From Oscillospiraceae bacterium (GTDB lineage Bacteria; Bacillota; Clostridia; Oscillospirales; Oscillospiraceae), in contig SVLZ01000011.1 of the NCBI GenBank assembly GCA_015067665.1, forward strand, positions 1-38,953: a stretch of DNA of 38,953 nucleotides. Direction: 5' to 3'. Of the stretch, positions 1 to 6,566 are shown piece by piece. The notes under the pieces were generated by a model that was not told where the DNA came from, ran no database searches, and saw only the letters and a list, made by a program, of their open reading frames with translations. Every line of letters starts with the position of its first letter. Within the stretch, counting starts at the first letter, position 1. Made by a program: the position numbers and the translations under genes.

Positions 1-502
1 TCATAATGCCCATAACGGTGTCCTTGGCTTTTTCGGGATTTCCCATATAGGTGTACTGCCATGCAATAATGAATTGCTGCAGCACCACATTGACGGCAAA
101 GCAAATGAGGAACCGGGCAATGATGACCCGGGTGGCGTTGGGCTTTGCCCGATACAGGCACAGAGCATAGATCACCGTGCTGGCGATCTCGGTGAGCATA
201 AAGGGCAGGAAATAATCACCGGTGGGGAAGATCATAAAGCCAATGGTATCGGATACCATCGCGGCAGGAATTGCCATTACCGGTCCGAAGATCATTGCGC
301 CCAGCGCAGTTGCCAGCGTTGCGGTCTGGATCGCCATCTGGGGTCCTATGTAAATAGCCGCAGGCTTCAGGGCAATGCGCAGAGCTACCATCAGGGCTGT
401 AACCACCAGCATCCGGATGTCCTTCAGCTCTGCAAGGGCATCCCGCCAGTAAGCCTTACTAAAAGGATGGGGGTATAATGCGGTAGATTTGTTGTTTGCC
501 AT
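1..502 (-). CDS. folT: ECF transporter S component, folate type (partial, 3' end outside window)
   Basis: Only the first 167 residues are in the window; the reading frame runs off position 1. The product is a hydrophobic membrane protein, the substrate-binding subunit that docks with an energy-coupling-factor module to import a vitamin. After a short cytoplasmic N-terminus come several membrane helices; the segment reading DTIGFMIFPTGDYFLPF resembles the D-x-IG...G-Y-P-F signature of S components. The start at 502 follows a good GGAG site at 510-513. The folate assignment rests mainly on the THF riboswitch upstream (662-752), which in Clostridia commonly controls folT. Another vitamin S component remains possible on protein sequence alone. 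Expression is probably set by the riboswitch and the terminator at 535-564. Confidence 0.82.
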   Translation of the reverse strand, partial: MANNKSTALYPHPFSKAYWRDALAELKDIRMLVVTALMVALRIALKPAAIYIGPQMAIQTATLATALGAMIFGPVMAIPAAMVSDTIGFMIFPTGDYFLPFMLTEIASTVIYALCLYRAKPNATRVIIARFLICFAVNVVLQQFIIAWQYTYMGNPEKAKDTVMGIM

Positions 503-534
503 AAAAACAGTCTCCTTTCTATATGGGTCGGCAG

Positions 535-564
535 AAATAAAAAACCCCGTGCAAAAGCACAGGG
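535..564 (-). terminator. Intrinsic terminator in the folT leader
   Basis: On the minus strand an 8-bp stem (CCCTGTGC / GCACGGGG with one G-T pair, loop TTTT) is followed by a T-rich tract. It lies between the THF riboswitch and the folT start, so it is placed to attenuate folT rather than to end an upstream gene. The segment at 642-651 can pair with 563-567 and 575-578, which overlaps the base of the stem, and might act as an antiterminator; that pairing is inferred. Confidence 0.8.
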
Positions 565-661
565 AGTACAGTATTTCCACCGATAGGGAAAGGGCAGCGT
601 TATCTGGCCGTCTTTCCCGACCGAGTATCGCTTCGCATAAAGGAAGACTCCATTATGGTGC

Positions 662-752
662 AGCGGGTGCGGAACTCTCATCGCGGACAAGTCCTTCGTC
701 TGCCAGACAACTCCCCATTTTGGCAGCACTTGACGCAAGAATTCCTACTCTG
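662..752 (-). promoter_or_regulatory. Tetrahydrofolate (THF) riboswitch
   Basis: Read on the minus strand, the leader contains, in order, AGAGTAGGA, GCGTCAAGTG, TGGGGAGTTGTC, GGCAGACGAA, a variable stem, GCGATGAGAG and CCGCACCCGCT. This matches the order and conserved bases I know for the THF riboswitch class (GAGUAG, GCGUUAAGUG, GGGA-GUCGUC, ACGAAG, CCGCUC). The internal arm CTGCC / GGCAG closes one stem and CAG / CTG closes the base. It sits about 30 nt or less downstream of a consensus promoter and upstream of a folT-type gene, the usual target. Known members bind reduced folates. Confidence 0.85.
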
Positions 753-761
753 TTCCCTCAC

Positions 762-790
762 ATCATATACCATTTCCCGCAAAAAGTAAA
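762..790 (-). promoter_or_regulatory. SigA-type promoter for the folT riboswitch transcript
   Basis: On the minus strand TTTACT (785-790) and TATGAT (762-767) are separated by 17 bp. Transcription would start around 755, just before the riboswitch. An AT-rich 9-bp palindrome (805-813 / 816-824, ATTGATAAA) lies just upstream of the -35 box and could be an operator or a structural element. Confidence 0.75.
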
Positions 791-903
791 TAGTTAAAAT
801 TAAAATTGATAAATTTTTATCAATTCGCCATTCTATCCCACATTTCTCTCTATAAAATTTGTTATTTTTCATAAAAAAAGTGTAAAAAACCCTGGTGTTC
901 CTC

Positions 904-932
904 TTGATTTTTGTGAATTATTACATTATAAT
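904..932 (+). promoter_or_regulatory. SigA-type promoter for the minD-like gene
   Basis: TTGATT (904-909) and a perfect TATAAT (927-932) with a 17-bp spacer lie about 30 nt upstream of the start codon at 962. Confidence 0.75.
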
Positions 933-961
933 CGATATAACTATTGCGAGGAGGTGTAGCT

Positions 962-1696
962 ATGGGGGAATTGATCGCTGTTCTGTCCGGAAAAGGCGGA
1001 ACCGGCAAAACCTCTCTTACCGCCGGACTTGCTACCTCCCTCGCCCATTTAGGAGAGACTGTTCTGTGCATCGACTGCGATGTGGGGCTCAGAAATCTGG
1101 ACATTGCCCTCGGGCTTGCCGAGGAGGGCGCCCTTTCCTTCGCGGAAGTATACAGCGGGCATTACACGTTGGATAAGGCAACGAGCCATCCGTTTTTTCC
1201 CGGTCTTAAGTTTCTCACCGCGCCTATAGGCTGTACCGCTGCCGACATTGACGAAAAAGCCTTTGGTCGGCTGCTGAAGCAAGCACGGCAGGAATTTTCC
1301 TACATATTTTTAGACGCCCCTGCCGGCATTGAAGCCGGTTTTCAAAAAGCTGCCCGATATGCAGATCGGATCATTTTAGTAACAAATTCCGATCCCGCTT
1401 CCATTCGGGATGCTTCGACAGCCGGAAATATTCTGGAGCAGATGGGAAAGAAAAATATCCGTCTGATCGTTAACCGCATCCACAAACACACTATGGAGAC
1501 GATCGGACTGACGGTGGATGACATTATGGACCGCGCAGGACTTCCTCTGCTGGGCATTGTCCCTGAGGATGTGAACATTCTCCTGGCCGCGGCAAAAAAC
1601 AAACCCCTTATCCGCGCATCCCGTGGCGGCGCGGCCGCCGCTTGCCGGAGGATCGCCAAAAGAATTACAGGGCAATCCGTACCTATCCGCCTTTGA
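962..1696 (+). CDS. minD: MinD-like septum-site ATPase (ParA/MinD family)
   Basis: The 244-residue product is a deviant-Walker P-loop ATPase: residues 10-18 read GKGGTGKTS with the signature lysine, followed by CDVGLRNLDIALGL, which is typical of MinD (compare GLRNLD), and by DAPAGIE. MinD dimerises on ATP, binds the membrane through a C-terminal amphipathic helix and positions the division septum with MinC. The last 20 residues (CRRIAKRITG...) are basic and could form such a helix. The start at 962 was chosen over the upstream one at 944 because GAGGAGGTG ends six bases before it. The protein is about 20 residues shorter than usual MinD. No minC or minE is adjacent. The next gene, 17 bp downstream, is mgsA-like; min genes and mgsA are neighbours in many Clostridia. 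Confidence 0.82.
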   Translation: MGELIAVLSGKGGTGKTSLTAGLATSLAHLGETVLCIDCDVGLRNLDIALGLAEEGALSFAEVYSGHYTLDKATSHPFFPGLKFLTAPIGCTAADIDEKAFGRLLKQARQEFSYIFLDAPAGIEAGFQKAARYADRIILVTNSDPASIRDASTAGNILEQMGKKNIRLIVNRIHKHTMETIGLTVDDIMDRAGLPLLGIVPEDVNILLAAAKNKPLIRASRGGAAAACRRIAKRITGQSVPIRL

Positions 1697-1713
1697 AAGA
1701 AAGGAGTTTTCTT

Positions 1714-2127
1714 ATGAATATTGCATTTTTGGCCCATGATAAAAAGAAAGAGCTGATCGTCAAATTCTGCACTGCTTATAAGAGTGTACTGGCTAAGCAC
1801 AATCTGTTGGCTACGGCTACTACCGGCCGTTTGATCGCAGACAATACCGGTCTGCCCGTTACGCTTCTTCTTTCCCATAAGCAGGGCGGCCATCAGCAGA
1901 TCAACGCACGGATCGCCTATAACGAGATCGACCTTGTTATCCTTTTCAGTGACCCCAACTCTATCGATGCGTGGGATGATAACCAGATGCTGGAAACCAT
2001 TCGCCATTGCGACCGGCATAATATTCCCATCGCCACCAATCTGGGCAGCGCGGAGATCTGCATTATGGGTCTGCAGCGGGGCGACTTGGACTGGCGGGAG
2101 ATGTATCGCAATAAGCCGAGATTTTAA
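1714..2127 (+). CDS. Methylglyoxal-synthase-like protein, catalytic residues altered
   Basis: This 137-residue protein has the length and overall sequence of methylglyoxal synthase (MgsA), which converts dihydroxyacetone phosphate to methylglyoxal. The N-terminal AHDKKK (Asp9, equivalent to E. coli Asp20), the phosphate-binding ATATTG (33-38), FSDP (Asp80, equivalent to Asp91) and IPIATN...SAE are all present. However, the usual GGDQQ is GGHQQ, so the proposed catalytic base (E. coli Asp71) is His60, and the positions of E. coli His98 and Asp101 are Trp87 and Asn90. The fold is therefore clear but the enzyme activity is doubtful; a ligand-binding or regulatory role, or a shifted chemistry, is possible. 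It follows the minD-like gene by 17 bp with a good AAGGAG site and is probably co-transcribed. Confidence 0.85.
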   Translation: MNIAFLAHDKKKELIVKFCTAYKSVLAKHNLLATATTGRLIADNTGLPVTLLLSHKQGGHQQINARIAYNEIDLVILFSDPNSIDAWDDNQMLETIRHCDRHNIPIATNLGSAEICIMGLQRGDLDWREMYRNKPRF

Positions 2128-2650
2128 GAATTGACAACTGACAATTGACAATTATGGTATCGCTCCGCGATGATTTGAATCCGTCGGCTTGCGGACACCA
2201 CAACTGTCAACTGCGTAGGGGCGACCATCGGTCATCCGCAAACCCTCCCCTTTGGGGTGGTGCTCCGCGCAGCGAATCAAAATCTAAATGATTGCCGGTG
2301 GCAATCATACCTCAAAAATGGGGGGACCGCGTAGCGGTGGGTGAGGTTTTATTCCTCATCCGACCTCGCTTGCGCTCGGCCACCTTCCCCGAAGGGGAAG
2401 GTTTTGGCGCACCATCGGGAGAGGCTGTAGGGGCGACCATCGGTCGTCCGTGCCGCACCTCCGACATCGTAAAATGTCGATACATTGCGGACGGGCAATG
2501 CCCGCCCCTACGATCTTCTTCGACGGTGCATATTAAAATCAGTCCGCTTGCGGACACCACAATTGTCAATTATCCATTGTCAATTGTCAATTGTCAATTG
2601 TCAATTATCGATGGTGCGGTAGGCGGACGGGCCCGCCCCTACGATGGCAT
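2128..2650. repeat. Mosaic of short intergenic repeats upstream of hisS
   Basis: No gene is credible here. Several repeat families are joined. At 2130-2212 AATTGACAATT runs are followed by GGTATCGCTCCGCGATGAT and a TCCG...TTGCGGACACC end: this is the 10.8 and 26.8 kb element with its centre missing. At 2214-2245 and 2425-2516 are GTAGGGGCGACCATCGG boxes and their inverse GGGCAATGCCCGCCCCTAC. At 2255-2300 is a GTGGTGCTCCGCGCAGCGAA unit also found at 5722-5762. At 2305-2405 is a unit with a CTTCCCCgaaGGGGAAG hairpin also found near 33.6 kb. At 2534-2607 is another right end with five TTGTCAATT-like units. Confidence 0.8.
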
Positions 2651-2697
2651 AATTTATAATTTGTAACTTGTAATTTATCATTTACCGAGGTTATTTT

Positions 2698-4047
2698 ATG
2701 GAACGAATCAAACCCCGGACGCTGTCCGGTTTTATGGAGCTTCTGCCCGGAAAGCAGATGCAGTTTGAGCGTATGGTAGACATCCTGCGCACCACCTACG
2801 GTCTTTATGGCTTTGCGCCGCTGGATACCCCTGCCATTGAAGACGCGCAGATACTCCTTGCCAAGGGCGGTGGTGAGACCGAAAAGCAGATCTACCGCTT
2901 TCAAAAGGGCGACAGCGATTTGGCGCTGCGCTTTGACTTGACCGTGCCGCTGGCAAAATACGTGGCACTGCACTATAACGACTTAGCCTTCCCCTTCCGC
3001 CGCTTCCAGATCAGCAAGGTCTACCGCGGCGAACGGGCGCAGCGGGGTCGTTTCCGCGAGTTTTATCAGGCGGACATCGATGTTATCGGTGACGGCAAGC
3101 TGGATATTCTGAACGAAGCGGAGATCCCCGCCATTATCTACCGTGTCTTTACCGGCTTTGGTCTTTCCCGTTTCCAGATCCGTGTCAATAACCGCAAGAT
3201 CCTCAATGGCTTCTATGCAATGCAGGCGCTGCAGGAGCAAAGCGGCGACGTGATGCGAACTGTGGATAAGCTGGAGAAGATCGGCCCGGAGAACGTCCGC
3301 AAGATTTTGACGGTAGACCTGTCTATTCCTGAGGAAAAGGCAGATGCTGTGCTGAAATTTATCTCCATTCAAGGCACCAATGCAGAGGTGCTTACCGCTT
3401 TGGAGGGCTACCGCGGCAACAACGAGCTTTTCGACAAGGGTCTTGATGAATTGCAGGCGGTGACCAAGAATCTCTCTGCTTTCGGTGTGCCGGAAGATAA
3501 CTTTGCGGTGGATCTGACCATTGCCCGCGGTCTTGACTACTACACCGGTACGGTATACGAGACGACGCTCCTCGACCACCCTGAGATCGGCTCTGTCTGC
3601 TCCGGCGGCCGCTATGACGATCTTGCCGGTTACTATACGGACCGTCCGCTGCCCGGTGTGGGCATTTCCATCGGTCTTACCCGTCTGTTCTACGTGCTGG
3701 ACGAGCAGGGACTTCTGAATCCCGCGCTCCCCTCTGCCCCGGCAGATGTGCTGATTCTGCCTATGACAGAGGATCTGGCGCCTGCCATCTCACTGGCAGA
3801 AAGCCTGCGCAGCAACGGTATTCGCGTACAGCTTTACGGTGAGCAGAAGAAATTTAAGCAGAAGATGTCTTATGCGGATAAGTTAGGTGTACCTTTCGTC
3901 ATTCTCTTAGGTGAGGACGAGCTTATGCAAGGCAAATGCACGGTAAAAAATATGGTAAGCGGCCAGCAGGTCTTGTTGACTGCAGAGGAAGCCGCCGACC
4001 ATATCTTTGCCGGCAAATATGCGGGTCCCGTCATTCTGGAAAAGTAA
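2698..4047 (+). CDS. hisS: Histidyl-tRNA synthetase
   Basis: This class II aminoacyl-tRNA synthetase of 449 residues charges tRNA-His using ATP. Motif 2 is visible as FRRFQISKVYRGE...GRFREFYQADIDVIG, the histidine-specific motif as ARGLDYYTG, and motif 3 as GVGISIGLTRLF; the last 100 residues match the anticodon-binding domain (DVLILPM... and LGEDELMQG). The start at 2698 is preceded by an ACCGAGG site. A TATAAT lies at 2655-2660 without a clear -35 box, and I saw no T-box leader. Unlike many Bacillota, aspS is not downstream; the gene is followed by a strong terminator at 4075-4129. Confidence 0.97.
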   Translation: MERIKPRTLSGFMELLPGKQMQFERMVDILRTTYGLYGFAPLDTPAIEDAQILLAKGGGETEKQIYRFQKGDSDLALRFDLTVPLAKYVALHYNDLAFPFRRFQISKVYRGERAQRGRFREFYQADIDVIGDGKLDILNEAEIPAIIYRVFTGFGLSRFQIRVNNRKILNGFYAMQALQEQSGDVMRTVDKLEKIGPENVRKILTVDLSIPEEKADAVLKFISIQGTNAEVLTALEGYRGNNELFDKGLDELQAVTKNLSAFGVPEDNFAVDLTIARGLDYYTGTVYETTLLDHPEIGSVCSGGRYDDLAGYYTDRPLPGVGISIGLTRLFYVLDEQGLLNPALPSAPADVLILPMTEDLAPAISLAESLRSNGIRVQLYGEQKKFKQKMSYADKLGVPFVILLGEDELMQGKCTVKNMVSGQQVLLTAEEAADHIFAGKYAGPVILEK

Positions 4048-4074
4048 TTAACGAAAAACCGGTCATAAACAAAA

Positions 4075-4129
4075 CCCCATTTGTTCGCGCAAGTATCATT
4101 TCGTACTTGTCTGACAAATGGGGTGTTTT
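4075..4129. terminator. Bidirectional terminator between hisS and the SdpI-like gene
   Basis: A 10-bp stem CCCCATTTGT (4075-4084) / ACAAATGGGG (4114-4123) encloses a second inner stem CAAGTA / TACTTG. T-runs follow on the plus strand and A-runs precede it, so it can serve hisS and the convergent gene ending at 4149. Confidence 0.85.
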
Positions 4130-4148
4130 TCTATACCAAACGGTTTCG

Positions 4149-4610
4149 TTACTGTCTTTTTCCTCTGCGGTAGCCGTCCCGGTCATAACGAACGGAGATG
4201 ATGATATTCAGCGTAAGTGTCGTCAGCAGCACCAAAACCAGCTCCACAACGATACAGCCTGCACAGCCGGTAAGAACAGTAGGGATGCTGCTGCTGAACA
4301 GAATGATAAAGGCGATGAGGGCGCCAAGGGTCATTACGCCGCCCAAAATGATGTACACAAGACCGCCGATGCGCTGGGAGAATTGCCACGCCTCTACGCT
4401 GCCCATACCAAAATAGGTGCGGTAGCCAAAGGTGTGGTTCGCTTCTGCGGGAGGTTTCAAAAAGTATGTAAGACCAAGTCCCAATACCAGCAACGGGATG
4501 AAGAAGGTCACGATCCGTGACAGAAGCACGATAAATCCAACGGTCGCATTTACTTCGGGGAGGATCTTGGCAATGTCAAAGCCTCCCAAAATCTCCATAA
4601 TTTTATCCAT
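4149..4610 (-). CDS. SdpI/YhfL-family membrane protein
   Basis: The 153-residue protein has about four membrane helices (roughly residues 22-50, 82-106, 112-135 and a weaker one). Between helices it carries FGYRT...GSVEAWQFSQRIGG, close to the GYRT-x-S-x-EAW-x-A motif of the SdpI/YhfL family, which includes the immunity protein against the B. subtilis SdpC toxin. Only the family resemblance is seen; no sdpA/B/C toxin genes are nearby, so immunity is not implied. It starts 4 bp after the nrdR stop codon, with AGGAG in the end of nrdR, and is probably translated from the nrdR transcript. Confidence 0.7.
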   Translation of the reverse strand: MDKIMEILGGFDIAKILPEVNATVGFIVLLSRIVTFFIPLLVLGLGLTYFLKPPAEANHTFGYRTYFGMGSVEAWQFSQRIGGLVYIILGGVMTLGALIAFIILFSSSIPTVLTGCAGCIVVELVLVLLTTLTLNIIISVRYDRDGYRRGKRQ

Positions 4611-4614
4611 AAAA

Positions 4615-5070
4615 TTATTTCTCCTCCAAGAACTGCTCGATTTCGCCTATGAAGCTCTGCACATCCTGAAAACGGCGATAAACCGAGGCAAAACGGATAT
4701 ATGCCACTTCGTCCAAGGGTTTGATCCGCGCCATAACCATCTCACCGATGCGGTCTGTGCTGACTTCACGAACAAGGTCATTCTGCAGAGCCTGCTCGAT
4801 CTCGCGGGTGATCCGGTCCAAGTCTGCTGTATCTACCTGCCGCTTATCAAAAGCGCGCATCATAGAAGTCATAATCTTATTGCGATCAAAGCTCTGCCGT
4901 GAGCCGTCCCGCTTTACAACAATAATGGGTTGACTTTCCAAGCATTCATAGGTTGTAAACCGTTTCTGGCAGCCAAGACATTCCCGACGCCGACGGATGC
5001 TGGCTCCGTCCTCAGAGTGCCGGGAGTCGATCACTTTGCTGTCTTGCGCACCGCAATAGGGACATTTCAT
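4615..5070 (-). CDS. nrdR: Transcriptional repressor NrdR
   Basis: This 151-residue regulator of ribonucleotide reductase genes has an N-terminal zinc ribbon (Cys3, Cys6, Cys31, Cys34; CPYC...CLGC) with the DSRHSEDG and IRRRREC segments of the family. An ATP-cone domain follows, from about residue 49 (VVKRDGSRQSFDRNKI) to the end. NrdR senses ATP/dATP and binds NrdR boxes. The start at 5070 was chosen because GGAGGG lies 9 bases upstream and it gives the family's usual length; the longer frame to 5172 has no supporting site. No nrd genes are in the window. The promoter is at 5105-5133. Confidence 0.96.
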   Translation of the reverse strand: MKCPYCGAQDSKVIDSRHSEDGASIRRRRECLGCQKRFTTYECLESQPIIVVKRDGSRQSFDRNKIMTSMMRAFDKRQVDTADLDRITREIEQALQNDLVREVSTDRIGEMVMARIKPLDEVAYIRFASVYRRFQDVQSFIGEIEQFLEEK

Positions 5071-5104
5071 AAACAAAATTCCCTCCATTCTTTCTATTAG
5101 ATAA

Positions 5105-5133
5105 ATTATACCAAAAGAAAAAGCCGGTGTCCA
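5105..5133 (-). promoter_or_regulatory. SigA-type promoter for nrdR
   Basis: On the minus strand TGGACA (5128-5133) and TATAAT (5105-5110) have a 17-bp spacer, about 35 bp upstream of the nrdR start. Confidence 0.75.
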
Positions 5134-5165
5134 GCTTTTTTTACCGGGCAAACAGCTGTTTTGGG

Positions 5166-5194
5166 TTGCCATTTTTGGAAAATTAGGGTAAACT
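5166..5194 (+). promoter_or_regulatory. Probable promoter for the membrane gene at 5218
   Basis: TTGCCA (5166-5171) and TAAACT (5189-5194) have a 17-bp spacer and lie 23 bp before the start codon. The -10 box is imperfect. It diverges from the nrdR promoter about 30 bp away. Confidence 0.5.
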
Positions 5195-5217
5195 AATAAT
5201 AAACAGGAGGGATGGCT

Positions 5218-5631
5218 ATGACAAGAAAAGGTAAGCTGGCTCTGAGCTGGTTCGGTATGTATGTTTTGTGCACTGTTTTCGGGTTTATCAACACGAATAA
5301 CGGCTTTTTGCAGGCGATTTTTGCCCTGTGCGCAATAGGCTTTTTCCTCCCCGGCGGCATCCTTCTTTACGAAGCGGTGACGGATAAGGACCGGAAGACT
5401 GTGCGGTGGATCCGCGGAATCTCCATTACATCACTGGTGCTGACCGCATTGCTGATCATATTAAATGCCCTGACAATTGCCTCCGGCGAGGCGGTAGGAA
5501 ACCGAATGAATGGGCTGTTGATTATTGTATCCACACCGATGTTTGCAAGCCAAATGTGGGCGCTGAGCCTCTTTTTGTGGGCCTGCCTGCTGATGGGCAG
5601 CTTCTATAAAAAGACTAAGAGAACAAAATAG
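5218..5631 (+). CDS. Small four-helix membrane protein, unknown function
   Basis: I do not recognise this 137-residue protein. It has a short basic N-terminus (MTRKGK) and four hydrophobic segments at roughly residues 8-28, 29-49, 68-90 and 104-126, ending in a basic tail (KKTKRTK). The start at 5218 is preferred to the in-frame ATG at 5212 because AGGAGG ends 7 bases before 5218 but only 1 before 5212. It has its own promoter and the terminator at 5668-5694, so it is monocistronic. Nothing in the neighbourhood points to a role. Confidence 0.75.
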   Translation: MTRKGKLALSWFGMYVLCTVFGFINTNNGFLQAIFALCAIGFFLPGGILLYEAVTDKDRKTVRWIRGISITSLVLTALLIILNALTIASGEAVGNRMNGLLIIVSTPMFASQMWALSLFLWACLLMGSFYKKTKRTK

Positions 5632-5958
5632 AAAATGTAGGGACAGACGTCCCCGACTGTCCGAACTAAAACCGATGCATTGCGCATCGGTTTTATTCCT
5701 ATACGCAAGTGCATACCGGGCGTGGTGCTCCGCGCAGCGAATCAAAATCTCAATGATTGCCACGGGCACGATGTGCCCTCGCAATGACAGAGGCGGGACG
5801 GGGCTTGCGACACTTTTTTCCACAGTTGTCCGCAAGCGAAAAGAAAAAATTCACAGCCTTTTGTGGAAAACCCGGAAAGGCCGCACCAGCTCTACACTTT
5901 CAGGGTGTCCGTAAAAATGAAAATGGGAAAAAAGTGGGAAGATTTTTCCGAAACGATG
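5632..5958. repeat. Gene-poor repeat stretch with two DnaA-box-like sites
   Basis: No credible gene. 5639-5664 resembles the GTAGGGGCGACC boxes seen at 2.2 and 11.3 kb. 5722-5762 repeats the GTGGTGCTCCGCGCAGCGAA unit of 2261-2297. TTTTCCACA (5816-5824) and TGTGGAAAA (5862-5870) are inverted DnaA-box-like sites. Confidence 0.6.
5668..5694 (+). terminator. Intrinsic terminator after the membrane gene
   Basis: CCGATGC (5672-5678) / GCATCGG (5684-5690), loop of five, flanked by AAAA and TTTT. It could work in both directions. Confidence 0.75.
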
Positions 5959-5967
5959 TGATATAAT
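5959..5967 (+). promoter_or_regulatory. Extended -10 promoter for the DUF6291-type gene
   Basis: TGATATAAT is a perfect extended -10 element, 50 bp before the start codon at 6017; no good -35 box is seen. Confidence 0.55.
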
Positions 5968-6016
5968 ATAAGCGTGGATGTTCGGAAACACAACTTAATT
6001 AAAAGGAGAGCCTATA

Positions 6017-6295
6017 ATGAAACGAAAGCAATTTACATTTTACGAATCTTTCCACGCCAGCATACAGAATCTGTCGACACAAAAAGAAAAACTACAAGCC
6101 TACGAAGCCATATGCAACTATGCACTATACGGACAACTGCCAAAAATGGAGGGAAGAAAATCCTCAATTTTGGCAGTTTTTTCTATCGCAAAACCAGTGC
6201 TGGACACAGCAAGAAAGCGGTCTTCCCGGATTCTCAACCGTGACAAATTGTCGTCACAAGAAAAAGAAAAAGAAAAAGAAGAAGAGAAAGATTAA
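6017..6295 (+). CDS. DUF6291-type small protein with charged repeat tail
   Basis: This 92-residue protein has an N-terminal half (FYESFHASIQNLSTQ..., YEAICNYALYGQLP, FSIAKPVLDTARKR) resembling the DUF6291 domain, which occurs in phage and chromosomal genes near replication functions and has no assigned role. Its last residues are a Lys/Glu run (EKEKEKEEEKD) encoded by a tandem AAAAAG-like hexanucleotide tract at 6258-6290. Slippage of a 6-bp unit would change tail length without breaking the frame. AAGGAG lies 8 bases before the start. The stop codon is followed directly by a tandem repeat and then by DnaA-box-like sites. It may be a relic of a mobile element. Confidence 0.65.
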   Translation: MKRKQFTFYESFHASIQNLSTQKEKLQAYEAICNYALYGQLPKMEGRKSSILAVFSIAKPVLDTARKRSSRILNRDKLSSQEKEKEKEEEKD

Positions 6296-6358
6296 GTTAA
6301 AGTCTTAGTTATAGTTAAAGTCTAAGTTAGAGGTTAAGTCTTAGTTATAGTTAAAGTC
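6296..6358 (+). repeat. Tandem repeat of a GTTAAAGTCTTAGTTATA unit
   Basis: Three and a half imperfect copies (starts 6296, 6314, 6333, 6350) of 17-19 bp, beginning right after the stop codon of the DUF6291-type gene. Odd and even copies differ, giving a higher-order period of about 37 bp. There are no spacers, so it is not a CRISPR array. Confidence 0.85.
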
Positions 6359-6420
6359 AAAAATAAAAGATATATATTAAGTCATAGCGTAATTCCCATT
6401 TGGAATAATGTATTTTTGAT

Positions 6421-6474
6421 TGTGGAAAAACCTGTGGAAAAGTCACCGTTTCCTGTGGATAACTCTGTGGAAAA
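6421..6474 (+). other. Cluster of DnaA-box-like sites
   Basis: Four direct copies of TGTGGAAAA or TGTGGATAA at 6421-6429, 6433-6441, 6454-6462 and 6466-6474, spaced 12, 21 and 12 bp apart. The third is an exact complement of the consensus TTATCCACA. An AT-rich stretch (6295-6420) lies on one side. It could bind DnaA; whether it is an origin, a DnaA-titration site or chance is unknown. Confidence 0.55.
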
Positions 6475-6566
6475 GTCGGGAGCAGTTATAAAGAGCGGAG
6501 GCGTAGCCGGAGTCGAAGAATCTACGCACTGAAAAAATGCAAAATAAAAACGATAATGCGTAATCT

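Noticed and set aside
74..478. 134-residue plus-strand frame starting MLQHHIDGK
   Set aside because: It lies opposite the folT-type membrane protein, which has a riboswitch, ribosome site and promoter; the plus-strand frame has none and is polar, low-complexity sequence.
2292..2666. 124-residue frame in the repeat mosaic upstream of hisS
   Set aside because: It is built from several repeat units that occur elsewhere, has no ribosome site, and ends in TTGTCAATT repeats.
6296..6358. Possible CRISPR array
   Set aside because: Repeats are only 17-19 bp, imperfect and directly adjacent without spacers; no cas genes are present.
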